DNA of 45,135 nt from Deltaproteobacteria bacterium (GTDB lineage Bacteria > Desulfobacterota > Anaeroferrophillalia > Anaeroferrophillales > Tharpellaceae): contig JAFGVI010000035.1 in assembly GCA_016938065.1 (NCBI GenBank), positions 1 to 45,135 of the forward strand, given 5' to 3'. Below the pieces are notes generated by a model that saw only the letters and a list, made by a program, of their open reading frames with translations, did not search any database and was not told the DNA's origin. Of the stretch, positions 36,839 to 45,135 are shown piece after piece. The position numbers were made by a program, and so were the translations under genes. The stretch's first letter is position 1; every line of letters starts with the position of its first letter.

Positions 36839-38677
36839 TTAAAAATAGTACCAGATCGACTGGTAATCCTCAATCTTCTCGCCGATTGCCGCAAGCCGCT
36901 CCAGATAGCTCAGAATCGGCACATCGCGGGCAACATAGGGTGAAGGGGCGACCCGCACGATACCATCCTCCCAGGGGAAAAATTCATAGATCCGCGACCC
37001 GTCCGCAGCCAGGCCGATCATCTGCCGCCGACGGGTTGAGCGCAGATAACCTTTTCCCTGCCCCGGAACATTGAAAACAGCTTCATCGGTCCGCTCCATG
37101 CCCGGTAGAAGACGGGCCTCTTCAGCCTGTTCCTGCATGAGACGGGCGATCGGCACTCGATATCCGGCGGTTTCATCTTTGCCCTTGGTGTTAAAAGTAT
37201 AATAAGGATCAATCCCGATCTGACGCAGACGGCGCCGCAGACAGGCCGCCTCAAAACGCCGGGAGACAAAGAAGGTATACACCAGTTGATTATAGATGCT
37301 GATCCCCTGACGTTTCAGCCGATCGACTGCCGCCACCACCTCGGGGGTCAATTCGTACACATGCTCAATATGCGTAACCACAACGATTTCCCGCCGCCCC
37401 GGCCAACGCAGCGAACCCAGAAAGTCGGCCAGTCGCGCCGTTATCCGCATCGGCATAGTCACCAAAGTGCGGGTGCCGATGCGAATCCGCTCCACTGTCG
37501 GCACCGCCGCCACCAGCCCGACTATCCGCTCCAAGGAATCATCCGCCATCGCCAGAGGATCGCCGCCGGTGATCAGAACTTCACGAATCGCCGGGTGCTC
37601 ACGAATCCAGTTGACCGCCGCCTCAATCTTCTCATCTGCAGCTAAAGCATCAGCGGCCATGGCATCTTCAATTTCCCAATTACGCTGACAATAGACACAG
37701 ATCTGAGGACAGGTATTAAAGGGCTTGAAAATGCAGATTGAGGGATAACGCCGCGTAATCAGGTCGACGGGTGAGGTATCCTCCTCCAACATAAAATCCA
37801 GACCGGAAAAATCACCGCTTCGGCGCCGCGAGGCCAAAACCTCGTCAACATAAGCCGCCGGCGGCAGAACCTGAGCCCGAATCGCGGCATCTCGAAACAA
37901 ATGCCGACCCTTATCGTCGCTATGATTATCATCCATCAGCGAAAGATAGTAGGGAGTTATTCCGAAAGGCAGGCGAGCCTGACGGGCCCTGGTCACGGCA
38001 GCAGCCGCTGCCGAGGACAGATCGACCAGATGCAGCAGGGTCTCAGCATCCTGCACGATATGCTGAACCTGCCACTGCCAATCCTGCCATTGCTCAGCGC
38101 TCGCACCGAAATATTTTTTTATACGCTCACTGCGTCTTTGTCGCCGGGCCACGGCCGCAGCCTCCAGACCATCGCTGTAAGTCGACATAAAATGCTCCAC
38201 CCGGAATGTCATGGCGTCAAGCTGCCGGGAGCGCATCAGAGCCGCCTCGCGGCCGGATAAACCTTCCTGACTATGGTCATCATCAATAATCGCGCTATGC
38301 TCAATCATCCGGCCGCAAGCACCATTAAAAAGCGAGATAATCTCGGCATAAAAAGCCGGCCGCAGATCTTTTCGTTCTTCGTTGCAGACAACATCGAAAA
38401 GTGCCCGGGCGACACTGAAACCGGCTTTTTCTTCGGCGTGCGCGGAAAAAATCGTACGTAATACGGCGCCGCAATATTTGGTTCGCCGCCGCGGCCCGGT
38501 TCCGGCCTGAGCCAGCCGCGCCAGAGCTTCGCCTTCAAGTTCATCAACCAAGGCCAAAAGATGATAGCGCCATTGCGCAAAATTTTCTTCAACACATGCC
38601 GCTGAGTCAGCAACCCAGGGCCTGAAAAGACCGGGAACAGCTTCCCGTAAATCCGCAAAAGTAAAAGATCCCTGCAA
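36839..38677 (-). CDS. KamA-family radical SAM protein
   Basis: This is a 612-residue protein. The C-terminal half resembles lysine 2,3-aminomutases: the CxxxCxxC cluster motif in TCPQICVYCQRNWE, then EVLITGGDPLAM, RIGTRTLVTMPMR and VVVTHIEHVYELTPE. The lysine-binding phrase NQLVYTFFVSRRFEA and YYTFNTKGKDETAGYRVP are also seen. The N-terminal 250 residues are a helical domain not found in the classical 410-residue enzymes. It may be a glutamate or lysine 2,3-aminomutase relative or a divergent AblA-like protein, and the substrate is not certain. The start at 38677 is tentative because no clear ribosome binding site was seen. It stands alone, upstream of the PEP-CTERM pair. Confidence 0.85.
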   Translation of the reverse strand: MQGSFTFADLREAVPGLFRPWVADSAACVEENFAQWRYHLLALVDELEGEALARLAQAGTGPRRRTKYCGAVLRTIFSAHAEEKAGFSVARALFDVVCNEERKDLRPAFYAEIISLFNGACGRMIEHSAIIDDDHSQEGLSGREAALMRSRQLDAMTFRVEHFMSTYSDGLEAAAVARRQRRSERIKKYFGASAEQWQDWQWQVQHIVQDAETLLHLVDLSSAAAAAVTRARQARLPFGITPYYLSLMDDNHSDDKGRHLFRDAAIRAQVLPPAAYVDEVLASRRRSGDFSGLDFMLEEDTSPVDLITRRYPSICIFKPFNTCPQICVYCQRNWEIEDAMAADALAADEKIEAAVNWIREHPAIREVLITGGDPLAMADDSLERIVGLVAAVPTVERIRIGTRTLVTMPMRITARLADFLGSLRWPGRREIVVVTHIEHVYELTPEVVAAVDRLKRQGISIYNQLVYTFFVSRRFEAACLRRRLRQIGIDPYYTFNTKGKDETAGYRVPIARLMQEQAEEARLLPGMERTDEAVFNVPGQGKGYLRSTRRRQMIGLAADGSRIYEFFPWEDGIVRVAPSPYVARDVPILSYLERLAAIGEKIEDYQSIWYYF

Positions 38678-38818
38678 AACACCTCCATGGCCGAACCTGA
38701 ATCAGCCTTTACATTAATATAGTTAACATTATAACCATTTTTATACCAAACAGCCACTTTTGTGAAGAAAAAAAACCGGTGTCCGAAAAACCTTCATGGA
38801 AACTGTCGCAAAAAATAA

Positions 38819-38846
38819 TTGACAAGCCGCAACCATTCATTGTAAG
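38819..38846 (+). promoter_or_regulatory. Candidate sigma-70 promoter of tRNA-Gly
   Basis: TTGACA (38819-38824) is followed after 16 bases by TGTAAG (38841-38846). This would start transcription about 15 bases before the tRNA. The -35 box is perfect and the -10 matches four of six. Confidence 0.5.
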
Positions 38847-38868
38847 GGGCTCGGCTATAACTGCGGCT

Positions 38869-38944
38869 GCGGGATTAACTCAGCTGGTAGAGTGTCAGCT
38901 TCCCAAGCTGAAAGTCGCGAGTTCGAATCTCGTATCCCGCTCCA
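38869..38944 (+). tRNA. tRNA-Gly (anticodon CCC)
   Basis: The cloverleaf is complete: acceptor GCGGGAT (38869-38875) pairs with ATCCCGC. The anticodon stem TCAGC/GCTGA encloses the loop TTCCCAA, with CCC at 38902-38904. The TPsiC arm is GCGAGTTCGAATCTCGT, and CCA is encoded at 38942-38944. CCC-reading glycine tRNAs are normally present once in bacterial genomes. Confidence 0.96.
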
Positions 38945-38965
38945 GATTCAGTCAACGTAAAAAAA

Positions 38966-38995
38966 GGAGGTCCAGCATTGGATCTCCTTTTTTTT
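38966..38995 (+). terminator. Intrinsic terminator of tRNA-Gly
   Basis: GGAGGTCCA (38966-38974) pairs with TGGATCTCC (38979-38987), including one G-T wobble, around a 4-base loop. A run of eight T follows. It closes the tRNA-Gly transcript before the flagellar operon. Confidence 0.9.
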
Positions 38996-39116
38996 GCAGA
39001 AACACTCTGACGCAAAATTCCTCCGGAAAATCCTGCCGCATCATAACGCTCCAACCGTGCCATCTTCATCCTCTCTTTCACCCTTTCACCATGGCCGCAA
39101 AACATAAAAAAGCAAA

Positions 39117-39132
39117 TGGCACACTGTTTGCT
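39117..39132 (+). promoter_or_regulatory. Sigma-54 promoter of the flagellar operon
   Basis: TGGCAC (39117-39122), five bases, then TTGCT (39128-39132) matches the sigma-54 consensus TGGCAC-N5-TTGCW. The conserved GG and GC dinucleotides are ten bases apart, which is the required spacing. Transcription should start near 39143, about 110 bases before flgB. It lies in the otherwise non-coding 38945-39255 stretch. An activator of the FlgR/FleQ type is expected. No enhancer site was identified. Confidence 0.75.
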
Positions 39133-39255
39133 AATGTTTTCCATATGAAACAGAAAATTCCCGCAGTAAAACGTTAAACGGTTCTTACATACAGAGATTC
39201 TCTTTACCGGTCCGCTTCCAGGCCGGCAAGCTTTTGCTCAAGGAGTGTCAAATCC

Positions 39256-39675
39256 ATGACAATCAACTCACTTTTTGACAGCACCAGTGCCCTGCTCATC
39301 AAGACCGCCCAGCTTCGCACACAGAAAGCCAAGGTTATTGCCGGCAATATCGCCAATGTTGATACCCCCGGCTACAAAGCCAGAGATTTCCGGTTTGCCG
39401 AGCAACTGCGTCAGGCTGCCGCCGGCCAACCCGGGGCTCTGGCCATGACGACCACCAGGGCCAATCATATCGGAGGCCTTCACCCCGTCAGTGCAGTTCA
39501 GGGAAACATCGGCACTAAAACCAATCCCTTAGGCGGTCTCGATGGCAACTCGGTCAACCTTGATCAGGAAATGGCCGACCAGGCCATCAATAATGAGGCT
39601 TTCATGCAAACCATACAGATGCTTAAAACCAAGATGGCCATCCTGAAAAATGCCATCGTCGAAGGAGGTAAATAA
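39256..39675 (+). CDS. flgB: Flagellar basal-body rod protein FlgB
   Basis: This 139-residue protein forms part of the proximal rod. The N-terminal AKVIAGNIANVDTPGYKARDF is the conserved rod/hook motif. The C terminus has NNEAFMQTIQMLKTKMAIL, which packs with the N-terminal helix. It is exported by the flagellar type III system and has no cleavable signal. AAGGAG lies ten bases before the ATG. It is first in the flgB-flgC-fliE-fliF-fliG-fliH-fliI operon. Confidence 0.97.
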   Translation: MTINSLFDSTSALLIKTAQLRTQKAKVIAGNIANVDTPGYKARDFRFAEQLRQAAAGQPGALAMTTTRANHIGGLHPVSAVQGNIGTKTNPLGGLDGNSVNLDQEMADQAINNEAFMQTIQMLKTKMAILKNAIVEGGK

Positions 39676-39677
39676 TC

Positions 39678-40121
39678 ATGGGCTTTGAGGGTATGGTGCA
39701 GATCAGTGCGGGCGGCATGGCGGCCCAGCGCTTCAGACTTAATGTTATTGCCAGCAATCTGGCCAACCAGAATACCACCCGCACCCCGGAAGGGGGGGCA
39801 TATCGGCGCCGGGATGTCGTTTTCCAGGCCACTCCGGCTAACGTTGAAGAAAAAAACTCGGCCGGCTTACCGACAAACACGGAAAATCCAACTATGTCGG
39901 TTAAGGTTATTGACGTCATCACCGATCCCTCGCCTCTGGTCATGAAGTACGAACCCGGCCATCCCGACGCAAACTCCGATGGCTACGTTGCCTACCCCAA
40001 TATCAATACCTTTGAGGAGATGGTCAACATGCTTTCTGCGACCCGCAGCTATGAAGCCAACGCCACCATCATGAAGAATGCCAAAGAGATGGCGGACAAG
40101 ACCATCGATCTTTTAAAATAA
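39678..40121 (+). CDS. flgC: Flagellar basal-body rod protein FlgC
   Basis: This is a 147-residue rod protein. The N-terminal RLNVIASNLANQNTTRTPEG and the C-terminal GYVAYPNINTFEEMVNMLSATRSYEANATIMKNAKEMA are the FlgC family markers. It begins two bases after flgB and shares its transcript. FlgB and FlgC stack in the proximal rod above the MS ring. Confidence 0.97.
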   Translation: MGFEGMVQISAGGMAAQRFRLNVIASNLANQNTTRTPEGGAYRRRDVVFQATPANVEEKNSAGLPTNTENPTMSVKVIDVITDPSPLVMKYEPGHPDANSDGYVAYPNINTFEEMVNMLSATRSYEANATIMKNAKEMADKTIDLLK

Positions 40122-40153
40122 GAGCTCTCCAGCTAATTTAAGTGAGTAAAATT

Positions 40154-40480
40154 ATGACTGTATCAATTTCCAGCAATCCCTTTGCCAGCCATCTTCAGGA
40201 ACTTCAGCGACTCTCCCGGGAGGCCAGGACCGACCTTCAGGTGCCGGCGGAGAGTCCCGAAGCAAACTTTGCCGGAACTTTAAACCAGGCTCTGGAACAG
40301 GTTAATAACTTACAGACCCAGGCTGACCGGAAGATCACGGCCGTCACCGCCGGACAGTCGCAGGACACGCTGGGCGCCATCGTCGCCCTGCAAAAAGCCG
40401 ATCTCTCCATGCAGCTTTTAGCCCAGGTCCGCAACAAGGTCATGAAAGTCTACGAGGAAATCATTAAAATGCCGATATAA
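40154..40480 (+). CDS. fliE: Flagellar hook-basal body protein FliE
   Basis: This is a 108-residue adaptor between the MS ring and the rod. It has a central helix with NQALEQVNNLQTQADRKITAVTAG and a C-terminal ADLSMQLLAQVRNKVMKVYEEIIKMPI, typical of FliE. Length matches the family. I used the ATG at 40154; a GTG at 40142 would add four residues. It lies between flgC and fliF as in most bacteria. Confidence 0.95.
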   Translation: MTVSISSNPFASHLQELQRLSREARTDLQVPAESPEANFAGTLNQALEQVNNLQTQADRKITAVTAGQSQDTLGAIVALQKADLSMQLLAQVRNKVMKVYEEIIKMPI

Positions 40481-40553
40481 TCCAGATTTTTCAAATCAAG
40501 TATTTTAGATCTCTGCACCCGAATATCGACCTTGAATATCGAAAGGAAATCAC

Positions 40554-42143
40554 ATGGAACGCTTCAAAGCTCTTTTTGACTGGATTAAAGCCCGCACCCC
40601 GATACAGAAAATCGCGCTTTTCGGAGGTTCGGCAATTTTAGGGGTCGGCCTGATCACCGCCATCCTGGTCTCTTTTTCGATCTCTTACGTTCCGCTCTAT
40701 TACAATCTCTCTTCCGAGTATGCGGCCGAGATCGTTGACTATCTGCAGCGCAACCGCATCCCCTACAAACTGGCCGACTCGGGGCAGACCGTCAAGGTTT
40801 CCAAAAACGATGTTTACGAAGTCCGCCTGAAGCTGGCCGGCAGTCAGATCATGCGCGGCGGCATCGGCTTTGAGATCTTCGACAAAAGCAATCTCGGGGT
40901 TACCGAATTCGTTCAGAACATCAACTTCCAGCGGGCGCTGCAGGGAGAACTTGCTCGCACCATCACCGAGATCAAACAGGTAGAGTCGGCCAGAGTCCAC
41001 CTGGTGCTGCCGAAAAAGAGTCTTTTTTCCGAAGATCAACAGGATGCAACCTGTTCCGTCATCCTGAAACTGCGGGCCGGCGCCCGCCTGCGACCAGATC
41101 AGGTCGAAGGTATCATGTCTCTGGTGGCCGGCAGCGTTGCGGGGCTCGACCCGGACAAAATCACCGTGCTTGACACCTTGGGCACCGTCTTATCTAAGGA
41201 TCTGGGACAACGGCCCGGACAGAACCAGCTCTCAGCCAATGAACTGAATCTAAAGCGCCAGCATGAAAAAGACCTCGAAGAGAGGCTGCAATCGATGCTT
41301 GAAAGGGTGGTCGGCCGGCAAAAAGTAGTGGTTCGGGTTTCAGCCGATCTTGATTTCAGCAAAGTCGAAAAGACGGAAGAGATTTTTGATCCCGATCAGG
41401 TGGCTCTGCGGAGCGAGCACCAGCTTAACGAAATGAATGAGGCAAAAAATGGAGCCGGCGATGTTCCCGGCATGAACAGCAATGTACCCGATCGTAAAAT
41501 CGACCAAGCCGCGCAAAAAGAAGGCCGTAACCAGAACAGCAGATCCGATGAAACCCGCAATTACGAAATCTCAAAACTCGTCAGCCGCACGGTCATGCCG
41601 GTCGGCGCGGTAAAAAAAATCAGTGTCGCGGTGATGGTCGACGGTAAATATGAGGGCGGCGGCAAAGACCAGGAAAAAACCTATGTACCACGGAGTGAAG
41701 CGGAAATTCAGATCTATACCAACATGGTAAAAAATGCGATCGGCTTTAATAAAAAACGGGGCGATCAGGTTGAAGTAGCGACTGTTGCCTTCAATAACGA
41801 AAGCCTTGATCAGGAGGTTGCGGAACTGAACCAGGCCAGCCGTTACGGTATGATTTTCACCGGCCTCAAATATCTGGCGATGGCTCTGGCCGCCCTCTTT
41901 TTCTACTTCAAAATTATCAAACCCGGTCTGCGCCTGCTGAGCTCCGGCCTGAGCCGCCCCAGCGAACCGGTAACGCCGCAAAAACCTGCTCATGGCATTG
42001 GCGAGATGGCCGATCAGGTGACCGAAAAAGTCGCCATCAACCGACAGGCCACGGTCATGGATCAGGTAGCTTCATTTGCTGCCGAAAGTCCGGAGGAAGT
42101 TGCTAAAATCATAAAAGTATGGTTAAAAGGACAAACTGCCTAA
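40554..42143 (+). CDS. fliF: Flagellar MS-ring protein FliF
   Basis: This 529-residue protein builds the MS ring in the inner membrane. A first membrane helix lies at about 20-45 (KIALFGGSAILGVGLITAIL). Then come the ring-building modules, with IPYKLADSGQTVKVSKNDVYEVRLKLAG and QRALQGELARTI and VESARVHLVLPKKSLF. A second helix is near residue 440 (YLAMALAALFFYFKIIKPG). The final stretch, VMDQVASFAAESPEEVAKIIKVWLKG, is the FliG-binding tail. Family length is about 530-570. Confidence 0.97.
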   Translation: MERFKALFDWIKARTPIQKIALFGGSAILGVGLITAILVSFSISYVPLYYNLSSEYAAEIVDYLQRNRIPYKLADSGQTVKVSKNDVYEVRLKLAGSQIMRGGIGFEIFDKSNLGVTEFVQNINFQRALQGELARTITEIKQVESARVHLVLPKKSLFSEDQQDATCSVILKLRAGARLRPDQVEGIMSLVAGSVAGLDPDKITVLDTLGTVLSKDLGQRPGQNQLSANELNLKRQHEKDLEERLQSMLERVVGRQKVVVRVSADLDFSKVEKTEEIFDPDQVALRSEHQLNEMNEAKNGAGDVPGMNSNVPDRKIDQAAQKEGRNQNSRSDETRNYEISKLVSRTVMPVGAVKKISVAVMVDGKYEGGGKDQEKTYVPRSEAEIQIYTNMVKNAIGFNKKRGDQVEVATVAFNNESLDQEVAELNQASRYGMIFTGLKYLAMALAALFFYFKIIKPGLRLLSSGLSRPSEPVTPQKPAHGIGEMADQVTEKVAINRQATVMDQVASFAAESPEEVAKIIKVWLKGQTA

Positions 42144-42237
42144 CCACAGACCACCTGGGGGACAAAAACCCGGCAGCATCGGCCGGGTCAACCCGCCCCC
42201 TGCAACCACCTCAACCATCAGGACCGCAAACAACAAC

Positions 42238-43257
42238 ATGGCTAAAACCAACAAAGAGAGCAATCTCAGCGGCCGGCAGAAGGCTGCTATCCTGCTCCTC
42301 GGCCTGGGCGAAGATGTCGCGGCCGCGGTGTTGCAGCACTGCAGCGAATTCGAACTTCAGCAGTTAAGCCAGGAGATCACCCACCTGGGAGATATTCCCG
42401 GCGAAGTGACGGAGGATATCGCCCGTGAGTTTGCTGACACCGTCGGTCATAAGGCGATTTTTTCCGGCGGCCGCGACTATCTCCGCAACATTCTGGTTAA
42501 AACCATGGGGGAACATAAGGCCGATAATTTTCTCGATAAGGTGCGTGATTCATTACGCCATAAACCTTTCGGCAACCTGGCCCATGTTGATGCCAAGGTC
42601 ATCGCCTCTTTCATCCGCAACGAACATCCCCAGACCGTGGCCCTGATCCTGGCCCATCTCGATCCCGAACAGTCCGCCAATATTATCGCCCTGCTGCCGG
42701 AAGGGGTTCAGGGTGATATCATGCTCCGCATCGCCTCGCTGGAGGCGGTGCCGCGGGAGATGATCGATGAGATTGAAACCGTGCTTGACGGCGAGCTGAA
42801 AACCACCGGCGGCATGGCCAGCATCGGCCTCGGCGGGGTTGAAGCCGTCGCCGAAGTCATCAATAATCTTGACAAGAACACAGAATCTTCGATTATGTCC
42901 GTTATTGAGGAAAACGACCCCGATCTGGCCGATGAAATCCGCAAACTGATGTTTACTTTCGACGACCTCGTTAACGTCGACGACCGCGGCATTCAGTCCA
43001 TTCTCAAAGAGATTAACAACGAAGATCTCCTGCTGGCCTTGAAATCGGCAGTCGAAGAGGTCAAGGAAAAGATCTATCGAAACATGTCACAACGGGCCGC
43101 CGCAATGATTCAGGATGACCTTGAAGCTTTAGGCCCGGTTCGCCTGACTGACATTGAAAAAGCCCAGCAGGGTATCGTCAAAGTAGCGCGCAGGCTGGAA
43201 GAAGAGGGTAAAATCATTATTGCCTCAAAAGGCGGCGGAGGTGATGTCGTTGTCTAA
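42238..43257 (+). CDS. fliG: Flagellar motor switch protein FliG
   Basis: This 339-residue protein couples the stator to rotation. The N-terminal domain LSGRQKAAILLLGLGEDVAAAVLQH binds FliF. The middle domain has the EHPQ motif in IRNEHPQTVALILAHLDPEQSANI. The C-terminal torque helix is DLVNVDDRGIQSILKEI and LLALKSAVEEVKEKIYRNMSQRAA. Length matches the family. The start codon follows CAAACAACAAC with no ribosome binding site, which is unusual; translation may depend on the fliF transcript. Confidence 0.97.
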   Translation: MAKTNKESNLSGRQKAAILLLGLGEDVAAAVLQHCSEFELQQLSQEITHLGDIPGEVTEDIAREFADTVGHKAIFSGGRDYLRNILVKTMGEHKADNFLDKVRDSLRHKPFGNLAHVDAKVIASFIRNEHPQTVALILAHLDPEQSANIIALLPEGVQGDIMLRIASLEAVPREMIDEIETVLDGELKTTGGMASIGLGGVEAVAEVINNLDKNTESSIMSVIEENDPDLADEIRKLMFTFDDLVNVDDRGIQSILKEINNEDLLLALKSAVEEVKEKIYRNMSQRAAAMIQDDLEALGPVRLTDIEKAQQGIVKVARRLEEEGKIIIASKGGGGDVVV

Positions 43258-44119
43258 AAAAAATGATTCCGGCCATTCGGCTTTTCAAACGATCACCTAC
43301 TCAAAACTTGAGGTGCAGAAAAAACCTGCGGCCAATCTGCACCAGCTCTATGAATTAAAAGAGCTGCATCCTCGATTGACCGGCCCCGCAAGAGGCAGTC
43401 ATTTAAAGAAAAAACCACCAGCACAGGAAAGTTTTAAAAGTGCCACCTACCCGCTCTCGGTAGTGACCGAGACAGCCTTTTCGGAATCGGGCAGCCGCGA
43501 TGCACTGGCCGCCATGAAACTTGCCGAGCAGCGCTCCCGACAGACCGAGGATGAAAAAAATGTAATTCTTCACGAAGCCCGGGAAAGAGCCGCCGAAATC
43601 ATCGCCGCCGCCGAAAGCGAAGCTGACAGAATAAAAAAAGAAATCAGCCTGAAAGCCAGGCAGGAAGGTCTCAAGGCCGCCGCTGAAGAGACCAGCAAAC
43701 GTCTCTCACACCTCGATGAACTGCTCACGAGATTAGCCGCAATCGAAACGATGTGCCGGCAGCAGCATGAAGAGGCGATGGTAGAGCTGGCCTTGAGCTG
43801 CACCCGGCGGCTGCTTAACCGGGAACTCTCACTCAATGACGACGTCATTACCGACATCGTCCGGGAAGTTTTCGACGAAAGCAGCGTCCAGGGAAATGTC
43901 ACCCTGCTGCTCAACCGTGACGATCTGCAGATGATCAATACGCAGCGCTCGCAGCTGCTCAGTGAGTTTCCTCAGATCAGCGCCCTGAAAATCGAAATCG
44001 GTGACAGCATCGAACGGGGCGGTTGCATTCTCGAATCCACTATGGGTCGCATCGATGCAAGCCTGCGCAGTAAATTTGAAGAACTCCAGCGCCTGCTTAA
44101 TCTCAAATCAACAAGTTGA
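43244..44119 (+). CDS. fliH: Flagellar assembly protein FliH
   Basis: This 291-residue protein is the regulator and stator of the FliI ATPase. Its N-terminal third is low-complexity and divergent. A long helix follows with repeated Ala, Glu and Arg (EARERAAEIIAAAESEADRIKKE), the usual FliH/YscL stalk. The C-terminal domain has VELALSCTRRLLNREL and IEIGDSIERGGCILESTMGRIDASL. The start at 43244 has GGAGG nearby and overlaps fliG by 14 bases. A start at 43220 in the same frame would add eight residues. Confidence 0.93.
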   Translation: MSLSKKNDSGHSAFQTITYSKLEVQKKPAANLHQLYELKELHPRLTGPARGSHLKKKPPAQESFKSATYPLSVVTETAFSESGSRDALAAMKLAEQRSRQTEDEKNVILHEARERAAEIIAAAESEADRIKKEISLKARQEGLKAAAEETSKRLSHLDELLTRLAAIETMCRQQHEEAMVELALSCTRRLLNRELSLNDDVITDIVREVFDESSVQGNVTLLLNRDDLQMINTQRSQLLSEFPQISALKIEIGDSIERGGCILESTMGRIDASLRSKFEELQRLLNLKSTS

Positions 44120-44126
44120 ACCCTAG

Positions 44127-45135
44127 ATGGTTGATTTTGAATCTCTTCGCACCCGTGTTACAACGGAAAAACTGTTTCGCTATACCGGCCAGGTAACCGG
44201 TCTGACCGGCCTGGTTATCGAAGGAGACGGCCCCCCGGTCTCCATCGGTGATCTCTGCCGTATTGAAAACCCCCAGAACAGAACCAGTATCACCTGTGAA
44301 ACCGTTGGTTTCAGAAATCAGAAAATTCTCTTAATGGCCCTGGGCGACCTTCAGGGCATAGCCCCCGGCAACCGCATTTTTTCCATACGCCAGCCCTCCA
44401 CCATTCCGGTCGGCGAAGCCCTGCTCGGCCGGGTTATCGACGGCCTCGGCAAGCCGCTCGACAACCTCGGTGCAATCATCTGCCCGGAGCAGGTTCCTCT
44501 CTTTCGCGATCCCATCAATCCTTTTCAGCGCCGCCGCATTGATACTCCGATTGATCTGGGCATCCGCAGCGTCAACGGACTGCTCACCTGCGGCAAGGGT
44601 CAGAGGATGGGGATCATGGCCGGTTCCGGAGTCGGTAAAAGCGTTCTTTTAGGCATGATGGCCCGCTACACCCGGGCCGACATCAATGTTATTGCCCTGA
44701 TCGGCGAACGCGGCCGCGAAGTCCGCGAATTCATCGAACGTGATCTTGGACCCGAGGGTCTGGCGCGCAGCATCGTGATCGTGGCCACCTCGGACCAAGC
44801 TCCGCTCGTGCGCCTGCGGGGAGCTTTCCTGGCCACAGCCATTGCTGAATATTTTCGCGATCTCGGCCGCGACGTCCTCCTGATGATGGACTCTTTAACC
44901 CGTTTTGCCATGGCCCAACGTGAAATTGGCCTGGCGATTGGTGAACCGCCAACCAGTAAAGGCTATACGCCATCGGTATTTTCCCTGCTGCCGAAACTGC
45001 TGGAAAGGGCCGGACGCAACGACCGGGCGGGCTCCATCACCGGACTCTATACTGTTCTGGTCGAAGGCGATGATCTGACTGAACCCATCGCCGATGCGGC
45101 CCGCTCCATTCTTGACGGCCACATTGTCCTCTCCC
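44127..45135 (+). CDS. fliI: Flagellar export ATPase FliI, cut by window end
   Basis: The first 336 residues of the hexameric ATPase that powers flagellar protein export are present, starting [11 protein letters not shown]. Walker A is [16 protein letters not shown], preceded by [54 protein letters not shown] and [18 protein letters not shown] are F1-ATPase-beta-like family motifs. About 100 C-terminal residues lie beyond the window. The start is seven bases after the fliH stop; no good ribosome binding site precedes it. It belongs to the same operon. Confidence 0.96.
   Translation, partial: MVDFESLRTRVTTEKLFRYTGQVTGLTGLVIEGDGPPVSIGDLCRIENPQNRTSITCETVGFRNQKILLMALGDLQGIAPGNRIFSIRQPSTIPVGEALLGRVIDGLGKPLDNLGAIICPEQVPLFRDPINPFQRRRIDTPIDLGIRSVNGLLTCGKGQRMGIMAGSGVGKSVLLGMMARYTRADINVIALIGERGREVREFIERDLGPEGLARSIVIVATSDQAPLVRLRGAFLATAIAEYFRDLGRDVLLMMDSLTRFAMAQREIGLAIGEPPTSKGYTPSVFSLLPKLLERAGRNDRAGSITGLYTVLVEGDDLTEPIADAARSILDGHIVLS

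Overview
The window looks like a chromosome segment from a motile, strictly anaerobic Gram-negative bacterium of Desulfobacterota (former deltaproteobacterial) type. The evidence is a glutaryl-CoA dehydrogenase resembling the non-decarboxylating Desulfococcus enzyme, paired with the carboxyltransferase subunit of sodium-pumping glutaconyl-CoA decarboxylase. PEP-CTERM-type secreted proteins and a flagellar operon behind a sigma-54 promoter fit this. Nothing in the window names a genus.

Layout. (1) 1-5470 is an accessory region that starts at a tRNA-Leu(GAG). Just after its terminator lies a decayed P4-type integrase, then on the other strand a truncated helicase, an internally deleted Abi_2-like gene, an intact DUF932 gene, a VIT/von Willebrand protein and a MerR regulator. 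The last three form a tight operon. I read this as the eroded remains of an island inserted at the tRNA gene. (2) 5500-16250 is housekeeping and energy metabolism: malate dehydrogenase, a BaiN-like flavoprotein, ClpB, glutaconyl-CoA decarboxylase alpha, glutaryl-CoA dehydrogenase, a zinc-ribbon membrane protein, a DUF2288 protein and a PHP phosphoesterase. (3) 16280-19010 holds an AAA-ATPase/PD-(D/E)XK protein and a frameshifted secreted-protein pseudogene. (4) 19030-27420 holds VanZ-like, miaB and surE in an overlapping operon, a periplasmic binding protein, an ABC-2 exporter pair, citrate synthase and a dGTPase-like HD hydrolase. (5) 27430-30885 is an AT-richer three-gene Gtr-type cassette for O-antigen or surface glycan glucosylation. 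(6) 30964-38677 holds a 1412-residue SNF2-family helicase, two PEP-CTERM-type genes (one frameshifted) and a KamA-family radical SAM protein. (7) 38819-45135 holds tRNA-Gly(CCC) with its own promoter and terminator, then a sigma-54 promoter and flgB-flgC-fliE-fliF-fliG-fliH-fliI. fliI runs off the window end.

How the genes work together. The glutaryl-CoA dehydrogenase makes glutaconyl-CoA, and GcdA is the subunit that removes its carboxyl group for the decarboxylase. Malate dehydrogenase and citrate synthase belong to central carbon flow. The flagellar run builds the rod base, MS ring, switch and export ATPase. The main candidate for something undescribed is the MerR / VIT-vWA / DUF932 operon. 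Its regulator appears to have a leaderless promoter with a 7-bp direct repeat, and it sits next to remnants of defence-type genes. All identifications come from reading motifs, with no database search.
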